NCBI GenBank assembly: GCA_021186555.1
Contig: JAJKFL010000004.1
Coordinates: 22,906,406-22,970,405 of the forward strand
Length of the DNA: 64,000 nt
Origin: Reticulitermes speratus
Lineage: Eukaryota; Arthropoda; Insecta; Blattodea; Rhinotermitidae
Direction of reading: 5' to 3'
The notes under the pieces are model-generated. The model was not told the origin of the DNA. It did no database searches and was given only the letters and a program-made list of their open reading frames with translations. Positions within the stretch are counted from its first letter, which is position 1; each line of letters opens with the position of its first letter. Positions 46,175 to 58,329 of the stretch are shown piece by piece. The position numbers and the translations under genes are program-made.

Positions 46175-47204
46175 AACGATACAGAAAGTCTGGCAGCGAG
46201 GTAACGGCGCCTCCTTTGGAGAACGACTACAAGATTTTCTATTTTAAATATTCCGGATACTTAACATGCAAATATATACACTCTCATTAATATGGAAGAG
46301 CAACTCCATTTCTGGGTTACATAGCTGAGTAAAACCCCGCAGTTGTAAGTTATAAGTTAAGTCCTAGTATATCATCGTACACGGTTGAATAATTCACTTA
46401 TATCTAAACAACTCAACTAGTTTGTATTAAAATATGTCTGAATGCACTCCATAGGCCGGTTTGAAGTATTTCATGTTCCCAGGCATCTTTATTCAGTCGA
46501 TCAGAAAGTCAGAAGTAAATTTTAACAACAGCATGTTATATTAATAGAAGATACGTCGAATCAATGTAGAATTTATGTTGTCCTGGGTTTGAGCCCCTGT
46601 CGGGTTATAGCGTGATATTTAACATGAATGTCACATACGTCGTTAACATAAAAAATAAAAAGGGGCAAAGGAAAATAAGTGGTATTGATTAGACTTCTCC
46701 ATGCTGTGAGCCATACAGCGCAGTGTTGCATGTGTAATGACGCCATAAAACTCCCAGACTTAATTTCCATATCTTTAGACAACGGCACGGTGCTGTGAGT
46801 ACTGGCGACTATCAGTGCGAATGGAGCTGTTGCACATAGATCACACTGCGTTACTTCGCGTGAGTTGTAAAATGTCACAACTCTGTTTCGAAACCTTTCT
46901 CGCAGGCAACTTAATTCGTTTTGTATCTTTTCTAACAGTCCTGTTCGGATTTATAGCTGCGCGCGCGAAGTGTCGGAATGGACGCTGCACCCTGTGAATT
47001 GCTTATATTCCTGATTAACGCTAAAGTAATGCAAGCGGTCGGCATATTCTTTTACGTGTTTTTAAAGATGGATAGAGCGTGATTGAATGAAGGTTCAAGG
47101 TAGCATGGATGATTAACATCAGACGTTTACATTTGATAAACATGAGAATTTAGGCTTTCGCCATAATGTAGTTGAGGCCTTCGATCCTCTTCGATGTTAC
47201 GCAG

Positions 47205-47265
47205 CGTGTATGGGTAGTGTGTTACCGACGTTTCGGGACATCATGTCGTCCCGTTTTCAAGAGTC
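47205..47265. repeat. left half of hammerhead-like palindrome interrupted by SINE-A
   Basis: 'gtgttaccgacgtttcggga', then 'catcatgtcgtcccgttttc', equals the left arm of the 39.7-kb palindrome. The right half resumes at 47566-47657 ('cttgacccttgaacatggg', 'catcgaaacatcgctaac'). Together they form one old element; the core is decayed. Confidence 0.6.
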
Positions 47266-47270
47266 AAGAT

Positions 47271-47552
47271 TGTAAAAAAAAGTAAAGTTCACCCTGTAAC
47301 CTGCCGTGAAGGCACAGAGGGGGAGTAGAGGCATAGCACTACTCTCTCTTTAACCTCTACGCTAGATGGGGTGGGTGGTCAACGCCACGTCCCGGCCACT
47401 TTACCCCTGAGAATGACTCATTACCCATTGTACAGGAGACTGGGTGGGCCGCAGGGCCGGCCTGGAAGGGTGCGGAAGATCTCGCCATTCCGGGTTCAAT
47501 CCCCGAACCGACCAGCCCATATAGAGGCACTATACAGACTACGCTATCCCGG
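47271..47552 (-). mobile_element. SINE-A inserted in the palindrome, 13-bp duplication
   Basis: Flanked by the perfect direct repeat 'caagagtcaagat' at 47258-47270 and 47553-47565. It reads in reverse: A-rich tail complement at 47274, 'gccgtgaaggcacagagggg', 'gctagatggggtgggtggtc', 'gggccggcctggaagggtgc', B-box complement 'cgggttcaatccccgaa', and head 'ctacgctatcccgg'. This fixes both ends of the full-length SINE-A. Confidence 0.95.
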
Positions 47553-47677
47553 CAAGAGTCAAGATGTACAGGGAGAATCCTCCTTGGACATCTTGACCCT
47601 TGAACATGGGACAGGCACACTGCATCGAAACATCGCTAACAAGCCACCCATTGACAGTGCAAAGATGCCACTTTTAG

Positions 47678-48410
47678 TAATTTGAAATTGGAAGACGCTA
47701 TGGAATGGAAATGAATGTGGAAAATACTAAGGTAATGAGGATCTCAAGGCAACCATACCCAACAAAAATTATGATAGATCAAAAGCAATTGGAGAATGTG
47801 GAATATTTCAATTATTTGGGTAGCATGATAACAAATGATGCAAGGTGTACACGTGAAATTAAATCCAGAATTGCCATGGCAAAAGCAGCATTCAACAAGA
47901 AGACTCTTTTCACCAGCAAACTGAACTTAAATTTAAGAAATAAACTAGTGAAATGCTACATTTGGAGCATAGTTTTGTATGGTGCTGAAACGTGGACACT
48001 TCGGAAAGTAGATCAGAAATATCTGGAAAGTGTTGAAATGTGGTGCTGGAGAAGAATGGAGATCAGTTGGACCGATCGTTTGAGAAATAAAGAAGTATTA
48101 CACGGAGTCAAGGAGGAGAGGAATATCCTACATACAGTACAAAGAAGAAATGCTAACTGGATTGGTCACATCTTGCGTAGAAAGTGCCTTCTAAAACACG
48201 TGATTGAAGAAAAGTTAGATGGAAGGATAGAAATGACGGGAAGACGAGGGAGAAGTTTAAGCAGCTACTGAATGACGTTAAGGAAAAGAGAAGATACTGG
48301 AAATTGAAAGAGGAAGCACTAGATCGCACCCTGTGGAGAACTCGCTTTGGAAGAGGCTACAGACCTGTCGTAAGACAGAGTACGGAATGAATGAATGAAT
48401 GAATGAATGA
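47678..48410 (+). pseudogene. nLTR-B retrotransposon ORF 3' half
   Basis: 5'-truncated copy. The protein starts in the RT thumb region (YGMEMNVENTKVMRISRQP) and includes NYLGSMITNDARCTREIKSR, LYGAETWTLRKVD and ANWIGHILRRKCLLKHVIEE, typical of the region after the YADD palm of non-LTR RTs. A one-base loss near 48254 shifts the frame to an early stop (188-aa frame 47705-48271); in the 20.3-kb copy the same region stays open to the TGA. The tail is (GAAT)n to 48410. No clear flanking duplication was found. Confidence 0.92.
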
Positions 48411-49150
48411 ACTAAAGACGTAGTACAGGGCGAGATGTTCCATGCAGTTTGTTGCTGCGTCGTGTGCTGAGTTTGCTCCAGTAGCGAAGGTAGAGGCTGT
48501 CAGTTACTAGGATTGTATATCGTCGGTTGTAGATGGGTGGAATACGAGTTTGGAGCAGTAGTAGAATGATAGAGGAGAATAGGGAAATACTCTAACGGAA
48601 ATGTCGCCCAGTGTCATGGAATCGAATACGGGTTTCTGTGATCAAAAGTCCAGTGACTGCGCAATTTTTTTGTCCTTAAACTGCAGTTCCCATCTAAAGT
48701 GGCAAGTTGCAGTCACATTTACGCGGTTTAGTTCTACGCTAAAACCTTAAAAGAACTTAAATATAACGACGCGCGGCTGAACCTCGAAAGGCGAAGTTAC
48801 ACACCAAAAAAGCCTCAGACAAGAATCCTGACGACATCTTTGATACAAGTTTCACAGATATTTTTAAGAAACCGTCTTTGAGTTATACTGTGACGCACTG
48901 TCAATGTTGTTATCATTATTTTCATTAATTGTGCGTAAGGGAGAAGCAAGGAATGAATGCATAAATGCGGTTAGATAACCTCTTAGAAACTTCACTGTCT
49001 GCAGCCATAGTGTCCTATTTCAACTCTTTCCCGGATATTTTTCTTGGTGTGTACATTCGGTTCAGAGATTACTCCCGAATCCTAAATATTCTCAAACTCT
49101 TTCAAATACACCCGTACACAAGTACACAAGATCATTTGGTAACTACATAT
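48411..49150. other. no recognisable feature
   Basis: No assigned repeat or exon-like segment. A stretch near 48600-48680 ('catggaatcgaatacgggtt') has a weak B-box look. Confidence 0.35.
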
Positions 49151-49156
49151 ATGTAT

Positions 49157-49309
49157 CAGAGCGGTGCATAAATTCCGGCCGCCGGGTCACCGTGGCGACT
49201 AAAATTTGTACGCTGACGCCTAATATTTGTGGGGCCGCTTCACGTCACCATTCTTGCGCCTAGAATTTTGAGATGGCTCCTAGATTTTTGGAAAATTTGT
49301 GAACCGCTG
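49157..49309 (+). mobile_element. complete 153-bp hAT-like MITE
   Basis: Ends are CAGAGCGGTGCATAAATTCC (left) and CAGCGGTTCACAAATTTTCC (inward from right). The hexamer atgtat flanks both sides (49151-49156, 49310-49315). Length and sequence match the element at 25854-26006. GC-rich left third, no coding capacity. Confidence 0.8.
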
Positions 49310-50016
49310 ATGTATCACACACTTGCATACTGAGAAGCTGAAAATTTCTTCCACAAATTTTAATTATTTGCTTCGTATAATTTTTCAATGTCAGTTATTT
49401 TGCTTCACAACAGTAAACAATTGATCTCTCTGATGGAAATATAGTGTCTATTATGCGTGGGAACTGAATTGTGAAATACTTTTCCAATTTCATGTTTCGA
49501 AGTATTAGTATGACACGTCTGTGAAATGTCTGTCTTTTATGAAAATGATATTGCAGCTAGCCGTTTTCCTTATTGTCCCTGCGGTGCACAGTAACCACTG
49601 GCGTGATGCAACACTTGTGTTCCACCTTTATTTAGTGTCCTCAAATTGTCGTATTTCATTGTCTTCGTAGTTATTAGTATTGTATGTTTATTAAATAATA
49701 AGACTATTTTGTAGATAACCATTAATAAAATAGAGACTAACTGAGTGGTATAGTCTGTCCAAGTCCACGGGTTGCATGCCCGTAAGGATGTCAAAATTAA
49801 CTCAACTTTTGTTACGGAAAAGGAAAGAATTGTGAATTTATTTTTGCTTGTGGGAGAAAACATACACTGAACAATACCGGTATAGATATTCAGTAGGAGG
49901 TGATGAGAAATGGGAGGTCGAGTCACATTATGTAGGTTAGTGATTGGTAATTAAATAGGTCGGTATGTCAAGAATGTATATTCTAAATATTATTAAGTTT
50001 TCTTTTAAACAATTAT

Positions 50017-50277
50017 TTTTTTCTATAGCTGGACAGCCCTACATGGGCCTGGGCCTCCTCGTTTCGTCGAGGTTTCATGATCACACACATTAGACACACC
50101 ACAGTCGGTAGGACTCCTCTGGACGAGGAACCAGCTCGTCGCAGAGACCTCTACCTGACAACACACAACACTCACAAGAGACAGACATCCATGCCCCCGG
50201 TGGGATTCGAACCCACGATCCCAGTAAGCGAGCGGTCGAAGACCCACGCCTTAGACCGCACGGCCACTGGGATCGGC
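50017..50277 (-). mobile_element. SINE-C copy (tRNA-Ser/Leu-like head), 13-bp duplication
   Basis: Flanked by the perfect direct repeat 'tttaaacaattat' at 50004-50016 and 50278-50290. The head, at the right on the minus strand, reads 'gatcccagtggccgtgcggt', 'ctaaggcgtgggtc', then B box 'gtgggttcgaatcccacc'. The A box TGGCCGNGNGGTCTAAGGCG and a long variable-arm region resemble tRNA-Ser or tRNA-Leu. Body: 'ttgtgagtgttgtgtgttgt', 'cctacggactgtggtgtgtc'-type sequence. The tail is A-rich. It contains a 110-aa chance frame. Confidence 0.93.
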
Positions 50278-50849
50278 TTTAAACAATTATATACATATAT
50301 ATTTATATTTGTGGCTACATTTCGATTGCAATTCGAATTGAGATGCTTGATATTCAACCAGCGGTTTAATTTACTGGAAACCATAATACTAAATCAAAAT
50401 GCTTGCTAAAATTTCGATGCTCTCAAGGTAATTAAACTACAAGTTGAAGAGTTAAAATGCATGGGAAAATGGAGGTAATCCTCCACGAATTTCTTTAGCA
50501 CTGAGTCCGTTACCTACAATGGCATTATTTAAAGGTACACTTTTTCTTTTTCCAAAGCGCCTGCCACTAAGGCGTACAGCGAAATCGTAAAAGGGTAATT
50601 TATCAGTATTTGAAATAAGTGTTGAAGCTTCTTAAGGCAGTAGACTCCTATGTCTGAAATTAGACTAGTCACAGTTTCTAGTGGAAATGATCAACAAATT
50701 TCGGCGTACAAGCGTATGAATAAACTCTAATTAAAAGTAAGAGCATGTATAAAAAGGCTGACAAGTTTGAAGTTCTTATTCGCATAAATCTGCAAGCTAC
50801 TTTTAACTAATATCGCATTTTACCTAACTCGCATATGAATGTACCTAAG

Positions 50850-51000
50850 TTAGTAAAATGACTGCCTACGCTCTGGAGTCCTGGAGTTCGATTTCTGATA
50901 AGAACCAAATCTCCAGACCGGCTACGACGCCTACCCGCCTTATGTCCAAACAGCATTGGGAGGATCACTTAAACTTAGGGGATTTCCAAACCGAAGTCGC
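50850..51000 (+). mobile_element. possible SINE-A-like remnant
   Basis: 'ctacgctctggagtcctgga', B-box-like 'tggagttcgatttctga', then 'ctccagaccggctacgac' follow SINE-A order but are strongly diverged. Confidence 0.4.
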
Positions 51001-51760
51001 GTCATGAGATCGAGACGTTGGGCAGCATTTCCTTTGACTTCTGTTTGTAGGCCTGTATGCAGATAGACCTATTTGAGGCGTACGTATGCAGCAGTGTATG
51101 AGCATTTGTTAGGTGTGGAAGGGGAAAGTAGGGTGGTCCAAATAAAATAGGGGTGTTCGTGATTTATTGACTTCTCCTCTCTCCCCACACTACTGGATGA
51201 ATGGCCACCAGGTACCCTCCTCTTGGGACACCAACATCATCTCATTATCCAGTAGAGATAGTCAGCTGTTTTGTAAAGACTGCCAGATGGTTGAGTGCAA
51301 CTGAACTGCTTAGTTAAAACGTAAGTTTAGGCTGTTAGCTGTAGAAACAGTAGGACTCTGCTGTTGCAAATTAATGGGTTGAAGGTATAGTCACACGTTC
51401 ATTACGGTTAAGTAGGTGACATTCAAGAGCAAAAGGAGCAAGGAGAGAGTCCTTTCAATTAACACATCCATATGCAGTAAGTCAAGTAGGATTAAATCAT
51501 ATTGACAGCGATTCCATTACGTTGACGTATCATTAATGGTGCCAGTTTCTGAAGTATCTTTCAGATACTTTTTAAAAAGAATTAACATGTAGACCGATCA
51601 ATTAAAATTGTTTACAGTTAAAGACTTGTCTTGTTAGGCAATATAATAAAATGGCCTCTAAATGATTAATAAAGATCAAAAGTGTTTAAGTGGAACATAT
51701 TTTAATAACTGATATGTACAAATTTGAAATTAATTATCGTAGTTAATCACAACGACTTGC
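51001..51760. other. no recognisable feature
   Basis: AT-rich sequence; no open frames of note or assigned repeats. Confidence 0.4.
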
Positions 51761-51765
51761 GTAAA

Positions 51766-51821
51766 TTACATGAAATCGTGATCCGACAAATGTAAATTTG
51801 TCAGATCACGATTTTATGTAA
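51766..51821. repeat. 26-bp hairpin with 4-base loop
   Basis: Arms ttacatgaaatcgtgatccg plus acaaat (51766-51791) and the inverted copy (51796-51821) pair with 2 mismatches in 26, loop gtaa. It resembles a miRNA-like or fold-back hairpin, though the stem is short for a pre-miRNA and no larger element surrounds it. Confidence 0.8.
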
Positions 51822-52179
51822 TCAAGAAAATATACGATACAAATAACATAAAACTTGCGTAAACTTGCCATGATAAACAACTATTGGTGAGATGTATGGG
51901 TTGACGTAGACACCGACACTAGAGTAACAGACTCAGGGTTATTACAGTTCGTAACTTTGTTCTGTTCATGCCTCAGTTTCTCTTCCGAGATTAAAGTAAG
52001 CGTGGTTTTGGGCCTTCATTATCTATGGGAAATTAAAATCGCCCAAGTTTATTTGTATTTCAAAAGTGGGGAAAAACGAGAAATTGATTCATACTTTAAA
52101 GACATTTAATAAACTTCCGTATCACTGCGCACTAACAACATGTATTCTTTCCACGTTATGTTTAGTTATGTTGTTGAAT

Positions 52180-52470
52180 GAATGGTTACATACGTGGATA
52201 CTATTGCTTCTTGGGAAGCTAATAGTCACTCAGCTAGTCAAGAAATTTTTACGCCTCTTACGTCATTCGAAGATTCGTATCGTGTGCATTAAATACCGTC
52301 TCTGTTCCCCATTCTGAGCCAGATGAATAAAGTACAGGGCCTCGTTTTCTATGATCCATGGTAACATTATCTTCCTACCTATGCCTAGGTGTCCCCAGTG
52401 GTCTATTCTCTTAATTTTTGCAGCCCAAATTTTGTACAAGTTCCCTTCTCTGCTATGCGGTAATGTACTG
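52180..52470 (-). mobile_element. decayed nLTR-A 3' fragment
   Basis: Reverse complement of the family 3' end: 'gcttcttgggaagctaatag', 'cagctagtcaagaaattttt', 'attcgaagattcgta', 'cattctgagccagatgaata', 'ttatcttcctacctatgcct'. Old copy. Confidence 0.65.
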
Positions 52471-52596
52471 ATAGGCCTACCATAAATAACAAGTATAATG
52501 AAATTGTATCATTCCTGTTCGTTGAACGCAATGAAAATAAAGTCATGAAAATGCGATAGTTTATTTACTTCGCTGTCTTACTTACTGCCTGCTAAT

Positions 52597-52640
52597 TAAC
52601 CCTTCAGTGACGCTGGCTTTTGAATTCCAAATACTGCCAA
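52597..52640. mobile_element. possible single end of a piggyBac-like MITE
   Basis: TTAA (52597-52600) is followed by CCCTTCAGTGACGCTGG, similar in layout to the element at 4364. No matching inverted end was found downstream. Confidence 0.3.
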
Positions 52641-53895
52641 CGCCTGCAACCTTAAATGCATTCAGGACCGTACAATGCACTGAGGCCGGTGGCATGTGAA
52701 GAACTAAAGACCCATACAGTGCACATAAGGTATACTGGTCTAATTTCTTTTTGATTTTCTCCTTTACTCAACTGATTCAAGATTATAGTCGTAACTTCTA
52801 CCTTAATCCCTCGTTATTCTTCATAAAAAAACATCCGCTGGCAGAATCTCATATTTTCATAGAAATTGTTAAATATACGAGGTGTATGAATAGTTGATTG
52901 CGCAGTATATTATGATAAAGTATAGACTATATAAATGATTTGGGTTTTTTCTTTGTTTTTTGGTCCGTTTTTCACGTATTTCCCGCAATAGTGCGTGAGG
53001 TGGTAGAACGCTCATCACTGACATTCAAGCGGCGAGGGCTCTCTCTTCAATAAAGTAGTTGGTAGTCCACGTATTTCCGGCAATATATCGTTTCCTTGAT
53101 ATGCCATGTGTGTATGTTTTGTTTGATATTTTAACACTGTTTGAAGAAAAGTCCTAGCGACGATCGAGGACTTTCGCTAGTAATGTAATACATTAGGAAC
53201 GAACCCAAGTCATTAAAATGAAACCAGTGTGCATCAGCAAGAATACAAAATAACTTTTCACTGATTTTTACTAATTTTACGTTGCATTCTTAAAGATGTC
53301 TCCAGTAATGTTCACAAGACTAAATAATTTCAATTCAATTCAGTAATGATTATACACAGCTAACTCGGCTCCAGTTGAGACACTGTTTACGTACTGTTGG
53401 AAGATTTGTACTGTAGGCTGCGTAAATAACCATCATTTCCCTAAAGATTATTAACCGACTGTTACTTCTATGGAGCAAACTTTTCTTTTTGAGGTTCGAA
53501 CTAATTAAATCTCTGTAACATAGAGTAATTGTAGCCTTTCTACATATCTGATAATGCTAATCACACATTATCGGTTGTCAGCTGCCATGGCTTTTGTAAG
53601 AGTTAAATATAGCACTTACTGATACTGATAGGCCATGATCTAACATTTTATACAGTCGAAGCTTGGAACGTGGATATCTCTGTCTTGTGTCACTTCTGGT
53701 TGATAAGATGTTGGACGGCTGAAGTGGTCTAGATTTAATACTGAGTGACATAGCTTTTTCAGATGAAACGGATATAGTCTGATTGGTTGACAGTGATAAT
53801 GATGGTGGTGGTGTATCTTTTGGAGGCTCTGGGGAAATTTATACGTGGATATCTGAGAGTCCAGTAATTTGTTTCTTGTAATATTAACAGTAAAT
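52641..53895. other. no recognisable feature
   Basis: AT-rich, stop-rich; no assigned repeats. Confidence 0.4.
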
Positions 53896-53901
53896 TCCAT
53901 A

Positions 53902-54232
53902 CATACAGACATACATGCATACATACATACATACATACATACTTACATACTTACATACTTGCATACATGCATACGTACATACATACTTACTTACATACAG
54001 TCATACATGCATACATACATACATACTTACTTACATACAGACATACATGCATACATACATACATACTTACTTACATACATGCATACATACATACATACTT
54101 ACTTACATACAGACATACATGCATACATACATACTTACATACAGACATACATACATACATACATACAGACATACATACATACATACATACATACTTACTT
54201 ACATACTTACATACATGCATACGTACGTAAGT
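53902..54232. repeat. (ATAC)n microsatellite with ACTT and GCAT variants
   Basis: About 330 bp of tetranucleotide repeat. Blocks with 'catgcatacatac' and 'cttacttacataca' recur, suggesting a secondary period of several units. The HTYIHTY-type frames are artefacts. Confidence 0.97.
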
Positions 54233-54984
54233 TCTGTATTTCCATGTTGTTTCCGTAAATATCTGCCTGTTTCGTGATTTTATTCAAAATTATTAATACG
54301 CTCACCGTCTCACGTTTTAGACGTCTTATTGCATAAGTAAATGAAATGTAACGTGTTTCATCATCGGCCTGTTCTGCATGGAATTTTCAGCTTATTTTTG
54401 GAAGACATTTCCCGTATTTTGCATTAATGTTGACAGAAAAATGCAACCCTCGATTTTCTGACATCACATCCGCCCACAGAGGAGTAAGCTTATAGTCACA
54501 ACTATTGTCTTAATTTTAAAATTTCAGCTCTTTCTTTCGATACATATTTTGAATTAACCATAATTTGAAAAACAGCCTTATGTATTAATGTTATGTACAG
54601 GGCGTTCCACGACGCCTTTACTGAACTTCGAAGGCGCCTTTAAAGGTCATTTGTGTCAAATGTGGTTTGTAAATTACAGTGCTTCTTGGATAACGTCATG
54701 TAGCTAAGTGCTACTATATTATTGTAGCTGTGGACACAGAATTAACCTTAGAGGACTGTGAAAATATTATACTCTATTAAGCTTACTGGTGCTGCTGACT
54801 TCAACTTGTAGGCTTTACCATACCTTTTCGAAAACTGTGGGTTTTTGTTGTAGATGGAAAGTGTAAAGGTGGGGGTTTGGGAAGAAGGGTCCTAGTCTTG
54901 TGGGCCTGCCAGAAGCAACTCCTAACTATTACTTGTAGGACTCATATGCTTATATACATGTATATACATAACTGTGTGTGTATC

Positions 54985-55080
54985 CACGCCCACAGTGGAC
55001 TTCGATCCCATGATCCCAGTTTTCCAATGATAAAAGATGATACATACCCTTTTCCGCGCAGCCGCTGTGATAGGAGAAGA
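54985..55080 (-). mobile_element. SINE-C head remnant
   Basis: 'tccacgcccacagtggactt', 'cgatcccatgatcccagt' and 'gcgcagccgctgtgatagg' correspond to the reverse complement of the SINE-C head and B box. Confidence 0.5.
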
Positions 55081-55390
55081 AACATTTTCTCATGATTTAT
55101 TGCAGTTTTAAACACTGGTATAAATTACCGTTTAAGTGCTGTATATTGTCGTACTTCCGAATGTCGTTTTGCATTGTAATGAGGCACTGTACAGTAAACG
55201 TACGCTCAAATTAATATTCTAATTGTGAATTAAGGGACTCTTAAAACGCACTACGTGACCAAGCATTGCCAGCTGTGATTGTACTTGGGATACAAAATCA
55301 CATATTAGTTACAAGGTTTGAGGTTTTCATAACGGTGAATGTTTAGTCGTTATGTGGGTTGTGATAACTTTTTGTAGTATTGTAGGTGGG

Positions 55391-55432
55391 TACCAAGGCT
55401 TTGGAGGAAATTTTCGTTGTCCATCTTCAGCT
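55391..55432 (-). ncRNA. decayed hammerhead-like motif
   Basis: The minus strand has CTGAAGATGGACAACG, then TTTCCTCCAAAGCC. The CUGANGA core is intact (complement of 55424-55430); the G of GAAA is lost. Confidence 0.35.
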
Positions 55433-55861
55433 TAGGTTTAATCAGGATTAAGTTTTAGGTGTGGTACATATACAGTGAAACCTACTATACCACCGTTTGA
55501 AGGTATTATGTAATCTTTGTTTGCAAGCTGTTTATTATCATTAGCACACGTACTGGTTTGATAAAGTTATGACTTGTGTTTTATAGTCTGTTGAACGCGC
55601 CATATTAATTTATTTTGCCTAATCTGAAATTCGATATCTTGCGAAACAGACAAGTTTTGAGTTATCCTCAGGCATCGTTTCTTTTCAAATTATAAAGACA
55701 ATTTTAGTCAACACAAATGTCTTTTATTATAAAAACAATATTCACATTGATAAAATGTTGGGCGTTTGGCTGACCATTTTGTACTGAAAAGCAGCATGTA
55801 CACAGAGCTTTCGGACAGGGCATTGTAAAGGCGGTAGTGGACTTTCGGCTTTTTTGAATGT

Positions 55862-55931
55862 TGGGAATGTCCTGACTTCTTGAGTGACCGTAAGCTTTTC
55901 AAAACGAACTCTGTTCCATGTAGTTAGTTAA
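55862..55931 (+). mobile_element. nLTR-A 3'-end remnant
   Basis: 'gacttcttgagtgaccgtaa' and 'gaactctgttccatgtagtt', 'agtta' match the terminal 65 bp of the family. Confidence 0.6.
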
Positions 55932-56019
55932 AGTTTTGTGATTTGATGCATTTACAAACTTGTTGATGGAGATTACAGTCTTCTGGGCTATGATTCTTTG
56001 TTGATTCTTAATCCGTTAC

Positions 56020-56060
56020 AGACATTTGGGTGGAGTTACTTCCTCCACCTTCAGTGTAGT
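56020..56060 (-). ncRNA. decayed hammerhead-like motif
   Basis: The minus strand has CACTGAAGGTGGAGGAAGTA, then CTCCACCCAAATGTC. Stem II GTGGAG/CTCCAC is perfect; core A9 and G12 are changed. Confidence 0.35.
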
Positions 56061-57005
56061 CGAAAAAGGAATCTGAAGTAAACGACGAGGCTCGAACTAG
56101 TTATAACCAAGGTAGCCTTGGAATTCATAGGGCGAAGTTGAAACTGCAATTAACTTGTTATTTTGTAATTAATTCATTAATAAATTTACTCTTTTTTGTC
56201 ATGAATATTGTGAAGGAAACCGCTTGAAGTAGTGTAAAACCTCTCCAAAACATATGCGTCAACCTTAGTAGATTATAGGTGTGGGTACAGTGCGACCGTT
56301 TCTTCCATTGGTAGGTTAAACAGCCGGAGCGTGAATCTGACGGCTTATATCCGATGTCGAGGCCCACAAAGCTCTAATCTTTAGCTCCACGTCGCCTCTA
56401 CGCCTCAGTGGATATTTGTTTACGCGGTAGGTACTCTTAAACTCATATTCCTTCTTTCAGAAAAGATCTAACACTGCTGTAACTGACGACGGAGGAGGCG
56501 TTTGTCTTCCTGCGGCGTTGCTTGTTCTACACGTGATGCTTGCCCGTAGTAATAGAAGCCATGCCAGACTATAATAATTGTGGCATTCATAGCAGCCCCT
56601 CCCCTTGTGACCACATACGTATACATCAGCTGCTCGCATCGCCTTGAAGTGAAATTCGTTCTGCCTTAAATCGCAAATAACTTTGTTGCATGCTATCAGA
56701 GCCTCGGATGACCCAGTCCATTTTACTTCAAGTTTTGAAAACGTTTTAGATACATGCAAGAAGAAGTAGTGCGTTTTGACATAGTAACAGATCGAGTCCG
56801 AATTGCTACAGCTGATAGTCCGCTTGTAATTGTTTACAGAAATGTGGGAATGTCAAAACGTTTGTATAATAAATAACGCACGTATTACTGCCCTCTGGAT
56901 TTGTTGAAGACCATTTGGTTGTCATCTTATAGCTTGGTGGTGTTTATTCATACTGGTTTACATTTGAAATATTAAGACAGCACTGTCTGGAATTTCTATG
57001 TGCAG

Positions 57006-57312
57006 CAGTCCCTCGGTCATCCGGACTATATTGGAGGAGGGGTGGTCCGAATTACCCGGGCATCTGAACTGGGCCACTGAGGGGGGAAACTCCGTTCTAT
57101 AGGTAACATACAAAGCATCATCGCTCAGTGCTAAAGTAAAACTGCTTAAAGCGGAAATACTGTACCTAACATAATAATAATAATAATAATAATGTACTGA
57201 ATGTACTGTAATAATAATTGCAATGGAAAATATTGGGCTATAGTTGGCCCAAAATTGTGTCCAGACCGCCTGGGCTCCGGATTACCAGGTGCCGAATTAC
57301 GAAGAGACCAAT
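57006..57312. mobile_element. possible pogo/Tigger-like MITE
   Basis: The left end CAGTCCCTCGGTCATCCGGA and the region near 57280-57310 (inward: TCTCTTCGTAATTCGGCACC) are weakly inverted. 'ggtccgaattacccggg' and 'gctccggattaccaggt' are internal inverted blocks typical of such elements. An (AAT)n run lies inside at 57175-57193. Confidence 0.4.
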
Positions 57313-57421
57313 GTAATTAGGTTAAGAACTTCCAGTTACATAATGAAAGTAATTAAAAGCTGATGTGGCATGGACTTTGTATTGGATTGTTTCAGTAGTC
57401 TCTTTTTACTTGAAATTGCAA

Positions 57422-57460
57422 CATTTCGGAAGTTGGCTATGCTGTCGTCATCGCGTAAAA
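57422..57460 (-). ncRNA. decayed hammerhead-like motif
   Basis: The minus strand has GCGATGACGACAGCATAGCC, then AACTTCCGAAATGTTGC. Only the 3' half (CCGAAATG) is close to the family form. Confidence 0.25.
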
Positions 57461-57635
57461 ACAAACAGTTTTGAAACCTAATCTCCTATGTAGGGTGCAG
57501 TGGAGTATCTCAATATCCAGTGGTTATCCAACACAGTAAATTGCGTAACTTTCGTTTTTACCTAATGAAGGAAACACAGCTAGCTACAAATTGTTGCACG
57601 GTTTTAACTAAAAACAGCACGATGCAAGAAGTGCG

Positions 57636-57637
<2 letters not shown>

Positions 57638-57662
<25 letters not shown>
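57638..57662. repeat. (TA)n microsatellite
   Basis: A pure TA run. Confidence 0.9.
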
Positions 57663-57668
<6 letters not shown>

Positions 57669-58329
57669 TCATGTGTGCGCGCGTGCTTATTTTTGCCACT
57701 TAAATAACACTTTCGTCACAGATGTTTAGATTTAAATTAAAAAGTTTATAGCTGTATACTTGTAGACCTCGGTTAGATCTTCGTTTTCAATGCCGGCTAG
57801 GCGTTACGTGATCAAGTACACAACAGTTTATTACTGAAGTCATGAATCGAAATTCAGTAGAAAATATTTTGGCCTGTGATTTATGTTAATGCAGTATGTA
57901 TTTAGAATTTCGTCTGAAATGACTTTAAGAGTACGTCATACTTTGAGTAGTCAAACTTACAGAATAGAAATCTGTGTGTTGCAAAGACACTTCGTCTGTG
58001 AAGAGTCTGGTAACCGTCCTTTCAGTATTTCACAATTTAATGCCAACCGAAACAAAATCAACATATTGTAAATAACAGTGACAAACTGTTCCTTGTAAGC
58101 ATGAAAAATAAACACGCATCAATATCAAATAACTGTGGATTAAATAAGAAACGGTATGTTGTTTTTGTTAATTCGTAGTGAATATGACTCTTTTCCATTG
58201 AATGTTTTCCCTTTGTTATTGTGATAGTAGCTGGGCTGACCCCAACCCTTCGATGTAATGATGCCTCATGGGAATTTACGGGGCAGACTAGTTTTGGGAC
58301 AAACAGTGATTCGTTCTGAAGTATTAACC

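Noticed and set aside
50172-50409. 110-aa frame and antisense frames over SINE-C
   Set aside because: The frame follows the SINE-C sequence and runs into AT-rich flank; no domain.
53869-54277. HTYIHTY-type frames of up to 129 aa
   Set aside because: Translations of the (ATAC)n microsatellite.
56461-56574. 38-codon open frame after the strong acceptor 'catattccttctttcag'
   Set aside because: Peptide unrecognised, no good donor, antisense strand equally open; kept as chance.
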